Under the pieces are notes generated by a model. The model did no database searches, had not been told where the DNA came from, and saw nothing but the letters and a program-made list of their open reading frames with translations. A DNA stretch of 60,048 nucleotides. It comes from Fragilaria crotonensis. Taxonomy: Eukaryota; Bacillariophyta; Fragilariophyceae; Fragilariales; Fragilariaceae. Location of the stretch: positions 1 through 60,048 of the forward strand of contig JAKSYS010000372.1 of assembly GCA_022925895.1 (NCBI GenBank). Direction: 5' to 3'. Numbering within the stretch: the first letter of the stretch is position 1; every line of letters begins with the position of its first letter. Of this stretch, positions 10,889-21,196 are shown piece after piece. The position numbers were made by a program, and so were the translations under genes.

Positions 10889-11279
10889 CGGTCAGAACTT
10901 GTGCGGTTTGACAGACTGTGTGACTGTGTGTGTGTGGGCCAAGTTGGTGTGTTTTGCTGTTCCAAGTTTTATGATCAGCGTTACGATGCCATCTCTCACT
11001 TAAAAACATGGAGTTTCCGATTAGTACATTTAAACACGTTCTCAGTCATGTAAGCGTAATTATGCTGTTTCTTGGATGTGGATATGCATATGGGTTGCAT
11101 CTTGCTTGTATTCATATGATATATGATGTATCGCAATCGGTCACAGTAACGAGCAGACGGTATTTGTAATGGCGATCCGTGAACCGAAAAATGAAATTGC
11201 AGTTTCGGGTTAAAACATACATATTCATATCAGAAATCAGACGATCTGAAATCTTCAATCGGATTGCACTTTATGCGTA
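10889..11279. other. Intergenic region upstream of the binding-protein gene
   Basis: No gene seen. The first 100 bp would hold the promoter and leader of the minus-strand gene starting at 10888. The rest is AT-rich with no clear repeat. It ends at the Harbinger target duplication TGA (11280-11282). Confidence 0.6.
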
Positions 11280-11282
11280 TGA

Positions 11283-11309
11283 GGCCGATGCTTACAGAAA
11301 GCAAAAACT
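11283..11309 (+). repeat. Harbinger left terminal inverted repeat
   Basis: GGCCGATGCTTACAGAAA followed by GCAAAAACT. It matches the reverse complement of 23124-23150 with a single mismatch (G versus A). It is preceded by target duplication TGA. Confidence 0.85.
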
Positions 11310-11414
11310 CGACACACGGACAAAACTCGACGTCATTTTATAAAAACTCGAAGTATACGTTCTCAAAAGTAGACGCAACTATGTCGGGTTTGTGAAACCG
11401 GAATCCTTTTGCCA

Positions 11415-11423
11415 TAAAAATAA
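11415..11423 (+). other. MULE target-site duplication, left copy
   Basis: TAAAAATAA, matching TAAAAACAA at 18924-18932 in eight of nine positions. Confidence 0.8.
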
Positions 11424-11911
11424 GGGAAATTACAATATCACGCATTGTTTGCCACTTTGCAATATAGTACAATGACTTACTATCCACAAATTCGTATTTT
11501 ACTATATACTACATTTGCAATTGTAATTTACAATATCACGCATTTTGAAAAGATACATTTACAATATCACGCATTATTTTGCCCTCTTTACAATATCACG
11601 CTTTTGTCGCCTGCCATGCTCCGCATCCACGGACAACATGGTACACCGTCTCGTAACAATCCTCCAAGATTGTCGACACTCATCGCTCCACCATGTCATA
11701 CATACGCAACGAACATCATCATCACTCACTTCACATGTGTCGTTTGTTAATCAATTATCATACCATAAGTGCGGTCATAATTCTTCTTGTCGCTGTTTTG
11801 TTTCAAAGAGCAACTCCATCTTCATCGATATGGTTGACAAAACTCCACCAAATCTGAGTTCAACAGTACTCCCATACACAATCTGCGTGACAGTACTTTA
11901 CCACAAACAAC
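11424..11911 (+). repeat. MULE left terminal inverted repeat (~488 bp)
   Basis: Aligns over its whole length with the reverse complement of 18433-18923, with scattered substitutions and small indels. The outer part carries four copies of TACAATATCACGCAT (11431, 11529, 11560, 11589; the last diverged), spaced about 98, 31 and 29 bp. Repeated subterminal motifs of this kind are often transposase binding sites. Confidence 0.92.
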
Positions 11912-11987
11912 CGATTGACGTAAATTTCCAATCATCTGTGAACAATGATCTCATCATGGCGAATGTCGGCAACACTTCTCGTTTCTT

Positions 11988-14900
11988 CTACTTATTGTCA
12001 TTGTTACCAACTACATTAGGACAAGTTCTTCGGTTGTGCCCTCTCTTTCCACAAACAGAACATTTGACAGGAGAATCCTCAGCTACAATGAACTTACTGC
12101 GTTTGCGAATTCGTTTTGTTTTTGGTCGTCCAGATTGCCGTTTTGGCATGTCGGGTTCCTTAGTTTCACCATCATATACAGTTGTTTCCAAGCACACAGG
12201 GAAAACGTTCTTCTTGAAAGTGTTGTGCACGAACTCAAATGTGTAGAACGGATGGACTAAACTTCGCAGAACATAATTGAATTCTTTTTCCTCCCATTTC
12301 CTGAACACTGCACATGCATGCCGACATGGGTAAAGGAAGTCCTGCCATACTCCACAGCTGCACCACTCCAAATGGCTTGACCACAAGGACACGGTCTGGA
12401 TCACCGTAGGATCGTGCCATCCGTTGCACATTGTCATCGCCATTTTCATCCACAATTGATATTGGTTCCACCACCTTGAAGTCACCACACCCCACCTCAA
12501 TCTCATCGACAGTCATAGACGCAGCGGCATCCCACCTACGCTTCAGAATCTGGGCAACTCTAGGCACCACCTCCGATCCATCTCGCGAAGCATACTTCCT
12601 TCGGCAAGTACACACTCTCGTCGTCATTATGTCAAGAATTTTGTTCACAGCCTCCAGCCATCCAAGATTCCTTGCTTCTGATAACATACTGTTTGCCGAC
12701 TCGGAGGTGTTCGAAGTTACAATTCCATACCGTGGAGGCAACTGAGCAGGTGACGGTGACGGTGAATCTGAATACCACTGAGTACTCCGCCACAGAACAC
12801 CCGACGCGGTTATGCTTTCCAAATATGTGGCGGCCTCTGGCTTCACCTTTCGAATCTCATCTAGCAACAGGCTCGCATTTCGTGTCGAGAATGACTTAGC
12901 TATGGAACAGACAAACTTTGCACACTGCTTTCCATACTTCTGCGTCACATTTGCCTGGATGTGTCTAGCACAGCTCATCTCGTACTTATTTGGGAACACC
13001 GCTTTCAATGCCTCCTTCAGACCTTTGTCTCTGTCTGAAATGAAAAGAAACGGTGGCCTAACAACACCATCCGTGTCACTGTCGCCGTATCCCTGATCAT
13101 CAATTATTGGACATGCCTTCTTCAACAATTCAAGCATCTTCTTCCACGTCGCTCCATCCTCGTTCCCGGCGCATATCATAAACCCAATGGGGAAGATGTC
13201 ATTGCACCCACTGAGAACCGATGCCATGTACAGAGTTCCCTTGTGTTCGCTCCTCAGATGTGTAGCATCCAAGGACACCACCGGCCGAACAAACTTGAGC
13301 ACCCCGTTCATGATACCGGGAAATACGTGAAGATCGACAAGTCTCTTTTCCTCATCCCTAGTATACCCAATCACAGAACCTGGATTACTTTTGTTCAAGC
13401 CCTCCAAAAAATGGAATGATCATTTGGAAGTTTTTCACGACAGCATTTCTAACGCTACTAGTTTGAAAGCGCAGCGCCCTGTACGCTGTCATGTATGAAA
13501 TGACAACTCCCGACTTCGTTGCAGCTGTCTTCACGACATCTGCCGGTGTTGGAGCTCCCTTCTTTGTGCGAACAATCTGATCGATAACATCATCAAGCTC
13601 TGCGTTTCGCCTCTTCTTCCACTTCCTCCCATCAGCTGCCTGTTTAGGTCGGCACACCTCACTGTGCACACCTGTAATCTTTCGGACGCAGAACATCAGG
13701 TCGGATCGCCGCCTGGATATCAATACACGAAACGGACAGTCGACGTGCTCCATACATTGATATTGTTTGAAACGGTCGCTAATGGAACGTTGCACTCTTA
13801 AACGATTTCCCGATCTGACCTCATACTTTTCGATGAACGGTTCTACCTCCTCCAAGGTTGAGAAGCAGTCAATGTTCGCATCACCAAGGATATCATACAA
13901 TACATAATCCTGTGACTTTGTAGCTACCGAACTTCCCTGCTTTCCTTCGACTTGTTCCTCTGCTGTGAGCGTGGAAGTGCCGACGCTGTGGTCGTGCTTC
14001 TCCTTGCCATCGGACTGCACACTGGACTCGTCACTGCTGTCGCAGGTGACATACTCGTCATCATCATCGTCTACTAACTCAACCTTGTCGTCGTCGTCGT
14101 CGTCATCGTCGTCGTTGTTGTGATTCTCAGTCCTCTTCTCTATCCTCGCCTGCGCTCTGTCTGTTGTTTTTGCCAACAAGAGCTTGCCCACCCTGGCAGG
14201 ACGATCTGCCTCAGCCTGCAGCGTCGTCAACACCAAGACAGCAGCGCTCACATCACTGTCGGAACTGTGCCTTCGTTCCTTCTTCGGTTCTTTATGAACT
14301 ACCTCCAGCCCGAAACTCTCTAAGATGCTACTTCCGCGCAACCGCGGAAAGCAATCGCGCACAACCTGACTTGTTGTTCCCAAGTCAGCACCATCCCCCC
14401 CAAATACTGTCACCAGCCTACTTCGCAGTTTGGTGACGTCTTGTTGCCGAAACGTTTCTCTCGTGACATCAATGCCCTCGATGAGGTGTAATACAACACC
14501 CACTGCAAACAAGCCGCAGTCAAACCCATTTTTCTGGATGGGACAATCGCAATAATGCACCCTGCCAATCAGCGCCGCGTCACTTTCCCTTAGGTGTGCA
14601 TGTTTCTTCTCGTGTAGAATGAAATTGTGAATGAATAAATTCACAACCTTTACAATGCGTAGGACATCGGGGTGAACCTGACGTGTGCGGCGTACCAGGG
14701 AATCATAAAACGTCATGTCATTTACGAACTCCGGCGTCGAGATCGAACAGTCCAGGCATAGCACAAAAAAATGATTTCCCAACACAATCGGGATAAGCAG
14801 CCTGTTGAGAGTACGCGCCGATCCAAAACAAGCTTTCATTTGTTGCCGAATACGAGCGACGTTCCGACTACGAGCAAGTTTACGTCCTTTCGTCGTCTCG

Positions 14901-15147
14901 TCTTCCACGAGTTCTGGATTATCATTGATCAAGTCATTACATGAATTGAAGTACTCATAGGTGCCAAGGCTTCCAATGTGAGATGCATTCGTGGAAATTA
15001 CCTCCTGGGGGGGACAGATCGCTGCAATATACAGTCCAACAGCAACGTGCTTAACCAAGCATTTGTTGACAGCGCAGAAGTGTCCTCACTACTGGGTGAG
15101 ATCCATCCAGAAAAGCGAGGATCTCCCGGAAAGTGTGCCTCCTTCAT
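11988..15147 (-). CDS. MULE protein: Ulp1-type SUMO-protease domain fused to MULE transposase
   Basis: One gene of about 1,052 residues from ATG 15147, with three inferred indels (one base lost near 15055; one gained in T6 near 13423; one gained near 12373), which restore a multiple of three. N-terminal C48 peptidase: histidine in GNHFFVLCLD, aspartate in TFYDS, and IQKNGFDCGLFAV with the oxyanion glutamine and nucleophile cysteine, so the triad looks complete. An acidic, aspartate-rich linker follows (14030-14110). Then a MULE N-terminal DNA-binding region (CPFRVLISRR ... HSEVC) and the DDE domain (VSLDATHL, FLFISDRDKG, CARHIQ, NTSESANS). Next come a SWIM zinc finger (CSCG ... PCRHAC) and a C-terminal CCHC knuckle (CSVCGKRGHNRRTC). 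Plant Kaonashi-type MULEs also carry Ulp1-like genes. Whether this copy is active depends on whether the indels are real. Confidence 0.85.
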
Positions 15148-15886
15148 GGTTTATTTGTGGTGATCGCAACACAACTCCCAAGACAACGTCAAGAAACGAA
15201 GACGACCAACGACGGCTCCAGAATTCGATCTACGGTAGTAAAGTGGTACTCCTACTCATCCGTATTATGTGTAAGTTAAACGCTTAAGTGTTTGGCATTT
15301 TCTTTCATTGCAAAACGTGCCTGCGTTTTGCTATCCAAAGAGAACAAAAATTACTGCAGTTGTTGGAGGGATTGGTGTGTCATATATTATCATTCCAGTA
15401 CACACTAATTTTCATGACTAGAGAGAAACATCAAAATTTTGTTATCCTTCGCGCTGGTACTCTAAGTAGTAGTTTATGATTCAAATCCAAGCGAAATTCA
15501 ACGTAGAAGATGTACTGGGCGAAGAATTTTGCGCGGACTTTCACAGCCAACACATTTCACTGCGGCGTCACTTCCCACTTTAGATTACTTCTTCCTGTCT
15601 TCTTGTTGTAAACTCATTCCGGACAATCTTCGATTCAGCACATCTCAAGGTAACGTCCCGTCACGTCGTCACTACTAAGAGCGCATCATCATTTCCCTGC
15701 CATCTAGCCGGGAATGGTTGTTGCGTTGAGTAGAACGAGGTGTTCTTGACGTAGGGTTACAGCCGTTGTCACCGAAACAAATTCCGTCTGCCATCTAGCC
15801 GACAGAGTTTGTTTCACTGTCAACAACTATACAGTACTCTCCCTGCCATCTAGCCGGAAGTGTACAGTATTGGCAAACCACCAGCC
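15148..15886. promoter_or_regulatory. Divergent promoter region of the MULE
   Basis: This 739-bp stretch lies between two genes that start in opposite directions, so it must hold both promoters. The left 530 bp shows no clear motif. The right 210 bp contains the stem-loop cluster annotated at 15681-15870. Confidence 0.6.
15681..15870 (+). promoter_or_regulatory. Three stem-loops with an identical 12-nt loop
   Basis: TGCCATCTAGCC occurs at 15698-15709, 15789-15800 and 15844-15855, each time in the loop of an imperfect hairpin. Stems: 15681-15697 with 15710-15726 (12 of 17 pairs plus one G-T); 15765-15788 with 15801-15824 (20 of 24, one G-T included); 15829-15843 with 15856-15870 (12 of 15). 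The three stems share almost no sequence while the loop is constant, which suggests selection for structure presenting a fixed loop. The last ends 16 bp before the cargo ATG. It could be an RNA element in the leader or a DNA site for an element-encoded protein. Confidence 0.75.
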
Positions 15887-18056
15887 ATGTCGGACTTGAT
15901 ACCGAATGAAGACAACGATACGTTGAAGGCGCGATGTCGGACGTCCATTTGTCGGTCAACTGTGCTCAACTTTGGAAAGGAAAATCCACGTGTAGTAGTG
16001 GTGGATCCTTCGAGAAAACGGTTAAGTAACAAGATGCCGAAGAAACGCAAGCAGAGGAATTACTTTCCTTCCAGTCCAAAGGTGTTGGCGCTTCTACTAA
16101 AGTGCTTCCCCATGAACGGCGGTAATTTCAGTGAAGGTGGGGATTTCGCGACTGCGTTTCGCGATGCGGTGAAGACAGGGACAATGAAGGGAGAGGTCGA
16201 GGTATGCGGGACACCCTTGCGATGGATTGCGTATGCGCTTGCTTGCTCGTTCGGTCTCAACAATGATTCCGATCGTAGTACTGCCATCACGCAATTGCGG
16301 TCTGTTGATGACATTTTCATGAAGCACGGATCATCATCGGAATTCCTCTCGGAATTCATCCTCATGGATGTCATCTGCAATCGGAAGATTACTCCGACAG
16401 CTGCCGCGGCGTTGGGTATAAGTGGCTCTGGTACCTTGGGTGACGACGACGTCGTTCTGGCACCTGCGTCTGAAGAAGAAGACCTGGATGACATCAATGA
16501 CTTCAAGTACAGGACTCTCCTTGCATTCCTCCCAGGGCGGGTGTATTTTACGCCGTAAGGGACTGGCGCAGAAAGTCAGAAGGTGTTGATGGCTCCAGGA
16601 TAGCCATGGACATAAGTTGGTTTCGTCTAAAGACGGGCATGGAGCACTCTCCACAGTTGGACTTGCAATTTGGGGAGGATGGGTACGTTAAAAGATTTGC
16701 CAGCGTTACAAGTGCGGGGTCGCCACCATCTACTTTTGTGTCTGCGTGGAGAGTTTCGTACCATCCCGCCGCAATAAATTTTCCGCGTGAAGTGTTCACG
16801 TCAACACAGTGCGCGGATCACGAAGGCCCAAGGATGCCACCGGATCTTATCTCTGGCCATGATGTGGGTGTGTGGCCAGTTCCTGACCGAGCTCAAGAAT
16901 ACAACCGCCGCCTTGTCAACTCTAATTCCACGAGGGTGGGTGGTCGTCATTACGCTCCTGGATGCTTGCATCTTAACATCCCGGATACTTGCTGGATTGT
17001 TGATCCTGAGGAACGCCCATTCGTTGACATCATAGTTGACATTGAGCCGCCAGTGTCAAGCATGATTGGGAGGAAGTCCGTCATCATGGTCGAAGCATTC
17101 TTGATGCGTCACTCAAGTCGCGGTATTGTCATCTAAAGCAACAATATGACGTTGTCGGTTGCCTAGATGCAATTGTGGAACACAACTCGCTTCTGCGTCG
17201 GCATGTACCTGTTGGAACGGCGAGACAGAACAAAGGAGATGTTGGGACAATGCATGCCATCGGGACACGAGTGCTCCTTGACGGATCGGGTACTGTTGGG
17301 TACGCCGCTAACTATAAGGTGCCGCAAACAGTACTGAAAAGGTTTATAGCGGCGTTCGCAACCGTCGGTATGTGCTGTTTTCCCGATGTGCTATCTGTTG
17401 TTCAACACATGGAAGCCGATTCATCTCTTCCACCCATTGCTCCGATGGGTGAGAATGACTGCAATGGAATCCGGGTGGGTTACACGATTGATATGAGCGT
17501 TGACCTAGGAAACGCGTCGCATTTCGACGTAAACGACGCGTCGCAGGGATTTAGTGTGTGGACAGAGGAAATGCCCGGTTGTGCATCAAACTGGTACTTG
17601 ATCTTCCCCAATTTGCACGGAAGGAGGCCATGCGGAACGGAGTACAATGGCATTGCCGTCAAGCTTTATCATGGGACAGCCATAAGTTGGGACGGACGTG
17701 CTGTGAGACATTGCACGTCGGTGTCTCGACCGGATGGGCCAGGTACAGCACCAGTACGCTCGGGTTGTTGGAATGGCAACAATCACTTATATGGCACCTT
17801 CACGGCAGCCAAGGAAAAAATTGTGGCAGCAGGTCGATGTCGTGCTTCTGGAAATAGTGCGGCAGCAGATGTTGTCACGAATGTGGCACATTCAAATGCA
17901 AGGCGCCCGAAGAGACTATTCCACGAGGTGAATGAGAAGGACGACGAAATAAAGAAGATCACCACTGGATCCCATGACCGTAATGACAGCGATGACGAGG
18001 CGAAACATACATTCGTCGTTGTATTCGGCATGGTTGTCGTTACAACGATGACGTAG
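15887..18056 (+). CDS. MULE cargo protein with a C-terminal dioxygenase-like domain
   Basis: About 723 residues from ATG 15887; an upstream GTG at 15860 lies within the third hairpin and was not chosen. Two inferred single-base deletions (near 16549 in a T run and near 17122) join three frames, and the length then fits. The N-terminus is basic (MPKKRKQRN). Residues about 50-420 are not recognised. The C-terminal part carries an HxD pair in NASHFDVNDASQGFSVW, a glycine-rich stretch, then GTAISWDGRAVRHCTS with a possible distal histidine, consistent with a 2-oxoglutarate/Fe(II) dioxygenase core. Substrate unknown; transposon-borne relatives elsewhere oxidise nucleic-acid bases. A short acidic open frame at 18082-18279 may be a further frame-shifted tail. 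It lies opposite the transposase gene within the MULE. Confidence 0.62.
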
Positions 18057-18432
18057 ACGTTATGATGGGTACTGCGAGAGGATGCAGGAGGAGGAAGGGA
18101 CGGCACGTCAATTCCAGTCTGACCTGGAAATGACGAGTGACGAAGACTGTCCTAGAGTGCAGGCACGGAGGAGGCAGGCAATGCGTAATCGTTTGTTGGG
18201 TCTGGATTTGTACAGACCTGACGGCGATGAAGAATGCTGTTCAAAAGATACTGATGACGAGGATGAAGAAGACGATTGATGTTGATGTTAATGATAACTA
18301 ACTTGCAGGGCAACTGCTAAGTATAACGGTAGCAACGTGAGTATAAAGGAAAAGTAGTGGACACATTTGTAAGGCAATGTCATGTTGCCTTTCATGGACT
18401 TTGCTACCTCAGTAGGTTGGTCGTCGTACGAG

Positions 18433-18923
18433 TTGTTTGTGGTACTGTACTGTGAGGCAGATCTTGTATGGGTATACTGTTGATGTCAGATTTGGTGGAG
18501 CTTCGTCGACCATATAGATGAAGATGAAGTTGCTCTTTTGAAAGAAAAGAGCACAACAAAGAATTATGACCGCACTTAAACCATGATATTTGATAAACGA
18601 ACGACACATGTGAAGTGCGTGATGAAGATGTTCGTTGTGTATGTATGACATGGTGGAGCGATGAGTGTGGTCCATCTTGGATGAATGTTACGAGACGGTG
18701 TACCATGATGTCCGTGGAGGTCGAGCATGGCAGGCGACAAAAGCGTGATATAGTAAAAAAGGGCAAAACAATGCGTGATATTGTAAATGTATCTTTTCAA
18801 AATGCGTGATATTGTAAAATACAATTGCAAATGTAGTATATAGTAAAATATGAATTTGTGGATAGTAAGTCATTGTACTATATTGCAAAGTGGCAAAAAA
18901 ATGCGTGATATTGTAATTTCCCC
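18433..18923 (-). repeat. MULE right terminal inverted repeat (~491 bp)
   Basis: Reverse complement of the left repeat. It keeps the four motif copies, reading ATGCGTGATATTGTA on the plus strand, near 18741 (diverged), 18770, 18801 and 18900. The inner boundary is near TTGTTTGTGG at 18434. Confidence 0.92.
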
Positions 18924-18932
18924 TAAAAACAA
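18924..18932 (+). other. MULE target-site duplication, right copy
   Basis: TAAAAACAA directly after the right inverted repeat; one mismatch to the left copy, so the insertion is not brand new or one base is an error. Confidence 0.8.
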
Positions 18933-19105
18933 AGCTCGACGTAGTTTTCTAAGGGGACCCGGCTTCCAACAAAGGTCGACACTGGAGTACTATCTACCAA
19001 CCCTGATTGGCGGCAGTTCTAGTCCAATTGGCATCTTTTGCACATTGTTCTTTGATTCGTTTTCTCCTACCTTCTACCCCTTTTGAAGCCATTCCTCAAG
19101 CAACT

Positions 19106-20910
19106 ATGGGTGTGACAGCGTCGAGGCTCGTTGCTATCAACATGCTGAACGGCCTGTATGGTCGTGGTATTGATGTTCCGCTCACAGAGCACCATTACTT
19201 TGATGAAAATGACGAGATAGACGACGAAAAATTAGAGGAATATCTGATGCAAGAAGGTGACGAAGACGAACAGAAGGGAAAGGTGCTCCTTGCTTTGGTC
19301 AACATGGTTGTACAAGCAAGGAAACGGAAGAGACAAGTGTCACTGGAGTCCAAGCAACGAGAAAATCGTCCAAGGAAGAAAACCAGGATTGCGCGTCCGA
19401 GGTGGTATACTGACCCCATCACACGAGTGCGGCGCAAGAAGACGCCAAAAATGAGCGCATGGTGGGAGGATTACGTTGATGCTCCGCAGCCAAACAATGC
19501 ACATTGGTCCAAGGAATTCAGGCAAAACTTCCGCTTGCCCTATGCGTCATATTTGATGATTCTAGATATGATATCGTCCGAGAAGAGTGAAGGATTGTTT
19601 GACAGGTGGAAGGCACACGACAACAGCTGCTACGACCGACAAGAGAACAAAAAGAACAAAAAGTTTCACCAATCGAACTCCTTCTTTTAGGTTCCCTTCG
19701 TTATCTTGGAAGAGGTTGGACCTTCGACGATATGCGTGATGTAACTTACATCAGTCGTGATGTGCATCGAAAGTTTTTCCACCAATTCGTGAAGTTTGGT
19801 GCAACAGTACTGTATCCAATGTATGTATCGGTGCCCCGCACACAAGAGGACTTGAGAGATTGTGAGAGAGAATACAGAGTTGCAGGTTTTCCAGGCTGCA
19901 TTGGAAGCACCGACGCGACCCATATTCCTCTTGAGAAAGTTTGCTTTTCATTGCGCCAAGCTCATCTTGGGTTCAAATCAAAAAACACGATGCGAACGTA
20001 TAATCTCACATGCAATCATCGGCGCCAAATCCTGCATACGACATCAGGCCACCCAGGTAGATGGAATGACAAGACATTGATTCGTTTTGACTCATTTATG
20101 TCTGACCTTCGCGATGGAGCCTTTGACAACAAAATGGATTTTGAGTTGACGACGCGACAAGGCATTTCAAGTGATGATGTGGGCGAGGATCGGATACTCA
20201 AACTTAGAGGGGCATATGTCATCGTAGATAACGGCTACCTTGAGTGGCCTACAACAGTGCCACCCATGAAACATACGTGCAACCGATCGGAGTTGAGGTT
20301 TTCACAGTGGCTTGAGTCCCTTCGAAAGGATGTCGAGTGCACCTTCGGTATCTTGAAGGGACGTTGGCGGATTCTTAAGACAGGAATTCGATTGCACAAC
20401 ACGGAAGCCAGTGACAATATTTGGCTGACGTGTTGTGCTCTCCACAATATGTTATTGGATGTCGATGGCCTCAACAAAGCCTGGAAAAATGGTGTTCGTT
20501 CCCATTGGGAGATGGAAAGTGGCGAGTTCCGAGATGAAGAGATTCCTTTCGCAGTTCGAAGGTTGATTGATCCGAATGGCACCGACGAATTCCGTCTGCG
20601 ACATTACGATGCTTCGCGATTCGGATTTCAACGCTCGCCAAGACCTGATAGTGATAATGAGGAAGACAATGAAACCGATGACAATTGTGTCGGCAATCGC
20701 AATCGCAATCGCAATCGCAATTGGAACGAAAATCAAATCAGATCGTTACGAATCCAATCAGGTACACCAGTGAACAAACTGAACTTCTTTCAGTTTCGTG
20801 CGCTGCTTGTCGAAAACTTCAACGTGCAATTCCATAAGAAAAGTCTTCAGTGGCCAAAAAGACTTGCTCGTGCCTCACCACGACACGTTCCTGTCATGAT
20901 TGCAGCATGA
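19106..20910 (+). CDS. PIF/Harbinger transposase (DDE_Tnp_4)
   Basis: About 601 residues from ATG 19106 with one base missing from an A run near 19662. The N-terminal part is charged, with a basic stretch (RPRKKTRIARPRW). The catalytic domain shows the family's D, D and E: GCIGSTDATHI, YVIVDNGYLEW and DVECTFGILKGRWRIL. The C-terminus holds an asparagine-arginine repeat encoded by a CAATCG microsatellite (20693-20722). Excision and integration at 3-bp sites is the expected role, together with the accessory protein encoded convergently 290 bp downstream. The MULE sits about 180 bp upstream of the start and may have removed its promoter. Confidence 0.92.
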
Positions 20911-21196
20911 CTAACAACATCAATGTCACAACAACAACAACAGGAACATCTCAAGCTTGTACTAACGAATATAGCAACGGCCTCGTCAAGTACTATCGAG
21001 ATCAACAACCTGACTTTGAAAGTAGTCCTCCGACAGACGACAAATTGATGTCAACTAGTATGCTACTCAGCACTTCGCAACAAGGTACTCAAGTGTAGTC
21101 GAGTAGCCGTCTAGCTGAAGTAGTAGCTATATGTAGGATTCCAGTCTATACTAGCACACACGTTCATCACTCGCTCGTCGATTGCCAAAAAAGTCG

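Larger units (their letters stand above)
11424..18923. mobile_element. Mutator-like element (MULE) with Ulp1-transposase and dioxygenase-like cargo
   Basis: Long terminal inverted repeats of about 490 bp begin GGGAAATTACAATATC at 11424 and GGGGAAATTACAATATC reading inward from 18923. The flanks are TAAAAATAA (11415-11423) and TAAAAACAA (18924-18932), a 9-bp target duplication with one mismatch; 9 bp is typical of MULEs. The element holds a minus-strand transposase gene (11988-15147) and a plus-strand cargo gene (15887-18056), expressed divergently from a shared 739-bp region. It lies inside the Harbinger element, between that element's left end and its transposase start. Confidence 0.92.

Noticed and set aside
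15860..15886. GTG start of the MULE cargo gene
   Set aside because: It falls inside the right arm of the third stem-loop, and an ATG follows at 15887.
16555..16598. 44-bp intron joining the first two frames of the MULE cargo gene
   Set aside because: GT-AG and phase would fit, but the supposed intron reads as normal protein in the downstream frame and is shorter than the other introns here; a single lost T explains the data better.
19640..19680. Programmed -1 ribosomal frameshift in the Harbinger transposase
   Set aside because: The A-rich site is CAAAAAG in the zero frame, not a canonical slippery heptamer, and similar one-base shifts occur in conserved host genes, so a simple indel is more likely.
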